7,756 nucleotides of DNA, from NCBI GenBank assembly GCA_017561615.1, contig JAFZBT010000005.1, forward strand, positions 1-7,756. Direction: 5' to 3'. This stretch comes from Erysipelotrichaceae bacterium. Its GTDB lineage: Bacteria; Bacillota_I; Bacilli_A; Erysipelotrichales; Erysipelotrichaceae. The stretch's first letter is position 1. Every line of letters begins with the position of its first letter. This document shows, one piece after another, positions 6,475 to 7,756 of the stretch. The position numbers and the translations under genes were made by a program. The notes under the pieces were generated by a model that worked only from the letters and a program-made list of their open reading frames with translations, was not told the origin of the DNA and ran no database searches.

Positions 6475-6491
6475 TCTTTAGGGCATATAAT
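6464..6491 (+). promoter_or_regulatory. Promoter of the HTH-Panacea gene
   Basis: A -35 TTGATA (6464-6469, 5 of 6 matches to TTGACA) and a perfect -10 TATAAT (6486-6491) are 16 bases apart. This is the best sigma-A-type promoter in the window. Transcription would begin near 6498, leaving a leader of about 20 bases that holds the GAGGTGATC ribosome binding site (6508-6516). Confidence 0.65.
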
Positions 6492-6518
6492 GAAAATAGA
6501 CAGAAGTGAGGTGATCAT

Positions 6519-7445
6519 GTGCCTGACTACGAGATCAGATCAAGAAAGACATCTAAGCTCTTCAAGAATGAGCTGGTCGAGTATGAAGAAAAATACGCCT
6601 TTGATCCGGTCAGCCGGGAAGAGGTGTATCTGCGTGAATTCGTAGGCGAGAACAAGTCGGCCATGATCGAAAGCTACAAGCGCCTGAAGGGCCTGCTGAC
6701 CTCGCAGGACATCAAGGACATCCGCGGTCGCTACCAGATGACCCAGAAGGAGTATGCCCTGGCATTGGGTTTTGGCGAGATCACCGTTCACCGGTTTGAG
6801 AAGGGCAGCGTTCAGACCTATGCCGATGACGAGATCATGCGGCTGAGCGCCGATGCCAACGACATGTACAAGCTGCTCAACAGCAACCGCGACTGCTTCT
6901 CGGAAGAAAACTTCGTCAGGCTGATGGATACGGTCAGAGAGCTGCAGAAACTGCAGCGCAACCGCATTGCCCGCTTTGAGCACAGCGAATTCACCAATCT
7001 GACCCTGACGACGACCAGCGCCATGGACGTGGCCCGCTACATGATCAAGAAGTACAACCACCAGTATGACTGGCTGGACGTGGAAACGGTCATGATCACC
7101 CCGGCCAAGCTGCAGCTGCTTCTCTACTTCGTGGAAGCCCTGTCTCTGTGCATCTATCAGCGCAGCGGCTTCAGTGATGAGATACGGATGGGCAAGTTGG
7201 GCCCCTACGTGGAGGAGATCAGCCGGGAATTCGGCAAGAAGGAAAGGCTGGAGGAAAACGGTGAGGTCTATCTGTCCAACGGCCTGCACAAGATCGCCGA
7301 TACGGTCATTGAGTCGTATGGGCAGCTGGAACTGCTGCTGCTGGTATCGATCTGCAAGAGTGAACCACCCTGCAGCAACAAGAAGAACGGCGAGCTGATC
7401 AGCCGCCGGGAGATCCGCGAATATTTCCAGAGGATCTATCAGTAA
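6519..7445 (+). CDS. HTH domain plus Panacea (SocA-like/DUF4065) antitoxin-type protein
   Basis: This 308-residue protein has three parts. Residues 1-60 resemble the zinc-ribbon arm of MqsA-type antitoxins, but the cysteines are missing (YAFDPVSREEVY where relatives have a CPxC-like motif). Residues 61-110 form an XRE/MqsA-type helix-turn-helix, with MTQKEYALALGFGEITVHRFEKG-like helices at 74-96. Residues 168-305 fit the Panacea domain, with ITPAKLQLLLYF (193-204) and KLGPYVEEISREF (226-238). Panacea domains are known as antitoxin or proteolysis-adaptor-like modules (SocA). DNA binding and autoregulation are inferred from the HTH and the operator-like repeats upstream. No toxin-like small gene is adjacent. 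The start is GTG, because the frame closes with TGA at 6507-6509 and GAGGTGATC lies just upstream. None of its 33 leucines uses TTA, unlike the hydrogenase genes, but mnmM also lacks TTA, so this does not show transfer. Confidence 0.8.
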   Translation: MPDYEIRSRKTSKLFKNELVEYEEKYAFDPVSREEVYLREFVGENKSAMIESYKRLKGLLTSQDIKDIRGRYQMTQKEYALALGFGEITVHRFEKGSVQTYADDEIMRLSADANDMYKLLNSNRDCFSEENFVRLMDTVRELQKLQRNRIARFEHSEFTNLTLTTTSAMDVARYMIKKYNHQYDWLDVETVMITPAKLQLLLYFVEALSLCIYQRSGFSDEIRMGKLGPYVEEISREFGKKERLEENGEVYLSNGLHKIADTVIESYGQLELLLLVSICKSEPPCSNKKNGELISRREIREYFQRIYQ

Positions 7446-7449
7446 GGTA

Positions 7450-7469
7450 TTAAGACCGGCAGGTCTTAA
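7450..7469. repeat. 8-bp inverted repeat in the spacer before the ydjI-like gene
   Basis: TTAAGACC (7450-7457) and GGTCTTAA (7462-7469) pair perfectly around a GGCA loop, 4 bases after the HTH-Panacea stop. No T-tract follows (AGAATACACAG), so it is not a normal intrinsic terminator. It may be a partial terminator, an RNA-stabilising hairpin, or an operator for the next gene. No clear promoter with both boxes was found in the 60-base spacer. Confidence 0.5.
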
Positions 7470-7505
7470 GAATACACAGTTATTAATTAACGAAAGGAGT
7501 TTTTT

Positions 7506-7756
7506 ATGGGTTTAATTAGTAGTGGATTACAAGCGCTTAACAGCACAATTGCCGATCAGTGGAAGGAATACTTCTACTGCGATGCCATGGACAACAGTGT
7601 CCTGGTTGAAAGAGGCCACAAGAGAGTTTCCGGTCTGTTTTCCGGCAACAAGGGCAATGACAACATCATTACCACCGGTTCCGGAATCGCCGTTGCCGAT
7701 GGCCAGTGCATGATCATTGTTGAAGACGGCAAGATCGTTGAAGTCTGTGCCGAACC
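7506..7756 (+). CDS. SPFH/virion-core-like protein of the YdjI type, N-terminal part
   Basis: The gene runs off the window end; 83 codons are present. The segments IADQWKEYFYCDAMDN (residues 15-30), NDNIITTGSGIAVADGQCM (52-70) and IIVEDGKIVEVCAEP (71-83-ish) are those seen in the SPFH (Band 7) family containing Bacillus YdjI, often labelled virion core protein-like. In Bacillus, YdjI is encoded with a PspA paralogue and helps bring it to the membrane under membrane stress. Whether a PspA-like partner follows here cannot be seen. An AAAGGAG site 6 bases before the ATG supports the start. It lies 60 bases downstream of the HTH-Panacea gene without a strong terminator, so readthrough is possible. 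The relation between the two genes is unknown. Confidence 0.85.
   Translation, partial: MGLISSGLQALNSTIADQWKEYFYCDAMDNSVLVERGHKRVSGLFSGNKGNDNIITTGSGIAVADGQCMIIVEDGKIVEVCAE

Noticed and set aside
6540..7289. 249-codon open frame on the minus strand within the HTH-Panacea gene
   Set aside because: It is opposite a gene with two recognisable domains. Its low-complexity V/L/Q/H composition is typical of antisense shadow frames.
6519..7445. Horizontal transfer of the HTH-Panacea gene, suggested by absence of TTA leucine codons
   Set aside because: The neighbouring mnmM gene also lacks TTA, so the difference from the hydrogenase genes is not specific and more likely reflects codon preferences of the hydrogenase operon.

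Overview
The window reads as chromosomal DNA of an anaerobic, fermentative Bacillota (low-GC Gram-positive type). The reasons are strong GGAGG-type ribosome binding sites, A/T-rich intergenic spacers with TATAAT boxes, a three-subunit NADH-linked [FeFe] hydrogenase, and homologues of Bacillus YtqB/MnmM and YdjI. An Erysipelotrichia-like gut anaerobe is plausible, but that is inference from overall sequence feel, not from a marker gene.

Layout. Positions 1-180 hold the 3' end of an ABC-transporter ATPase, closed by a hairpin terminator that overlaps its stop codon. Positions 256-4418 hold a tight three-gene operon in the order NuoE-like (hydC), NuoF-like (hydB) and catalytic [FeFe] hydrogenase (hydA). 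A TATAAT box lies upstream, and a strong terminator, probably bidirectional, lies at 4432-4470. A convergent histidine-phosphatase gene follows on the minus strand (4487-5131). A divergent intergenic region then leads to a plus-strand pair: the tRNA methyltransferase mnmM (5260-5811) and a flavin-reductase-like protein (5825-6391). After an A/T-rich operator-like region with a good promoter comes a GTG-started gene for a helix-turn-helix plus Panacea (SocA-like/DUF4065) protein (6519-7445). The window ends inside an SPFH/virion-core-like gene of the YdjI type (from 7506).

How the genes work together. The hydrogenase subunits should form one cytoplasmic complex. NADH would be handled at the FMN in the NuoF-like subunit, and electrons would pass through a chain of Fe-S clusters to the H-cluster in HydA to make H2. 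The NuoF-like subunit keeps both its N-terminal [2Fe-2S] domain and its C-terminal 2x[4Fe-4S] ferredoxin domain, as in known electron-bifurcating HydABC enzymes, so joint use of NADH and reduced ferredoxin is likely though unproven. The remaining genes look like housekeeping or regulatory neighbours unrelated to the hydrogenase. No gene longer than a spacer is missing, no intergenic stretch exceeds 130 bases, and no tRNA, rRNA, CRISPR array or insertion sequence was seen.

The most interesting points are the Ser in the first H-cluster motif (TSCSPGW), the HTH-Panacea antitoxin-like protein with a degenerate zinc ribbon and no visible toxin partner, the inverted repeats that overlap the -35 box of its promoter, its overlapping ATG/GTG starts, and the two alternative hairpins at the end of the ABC gene.
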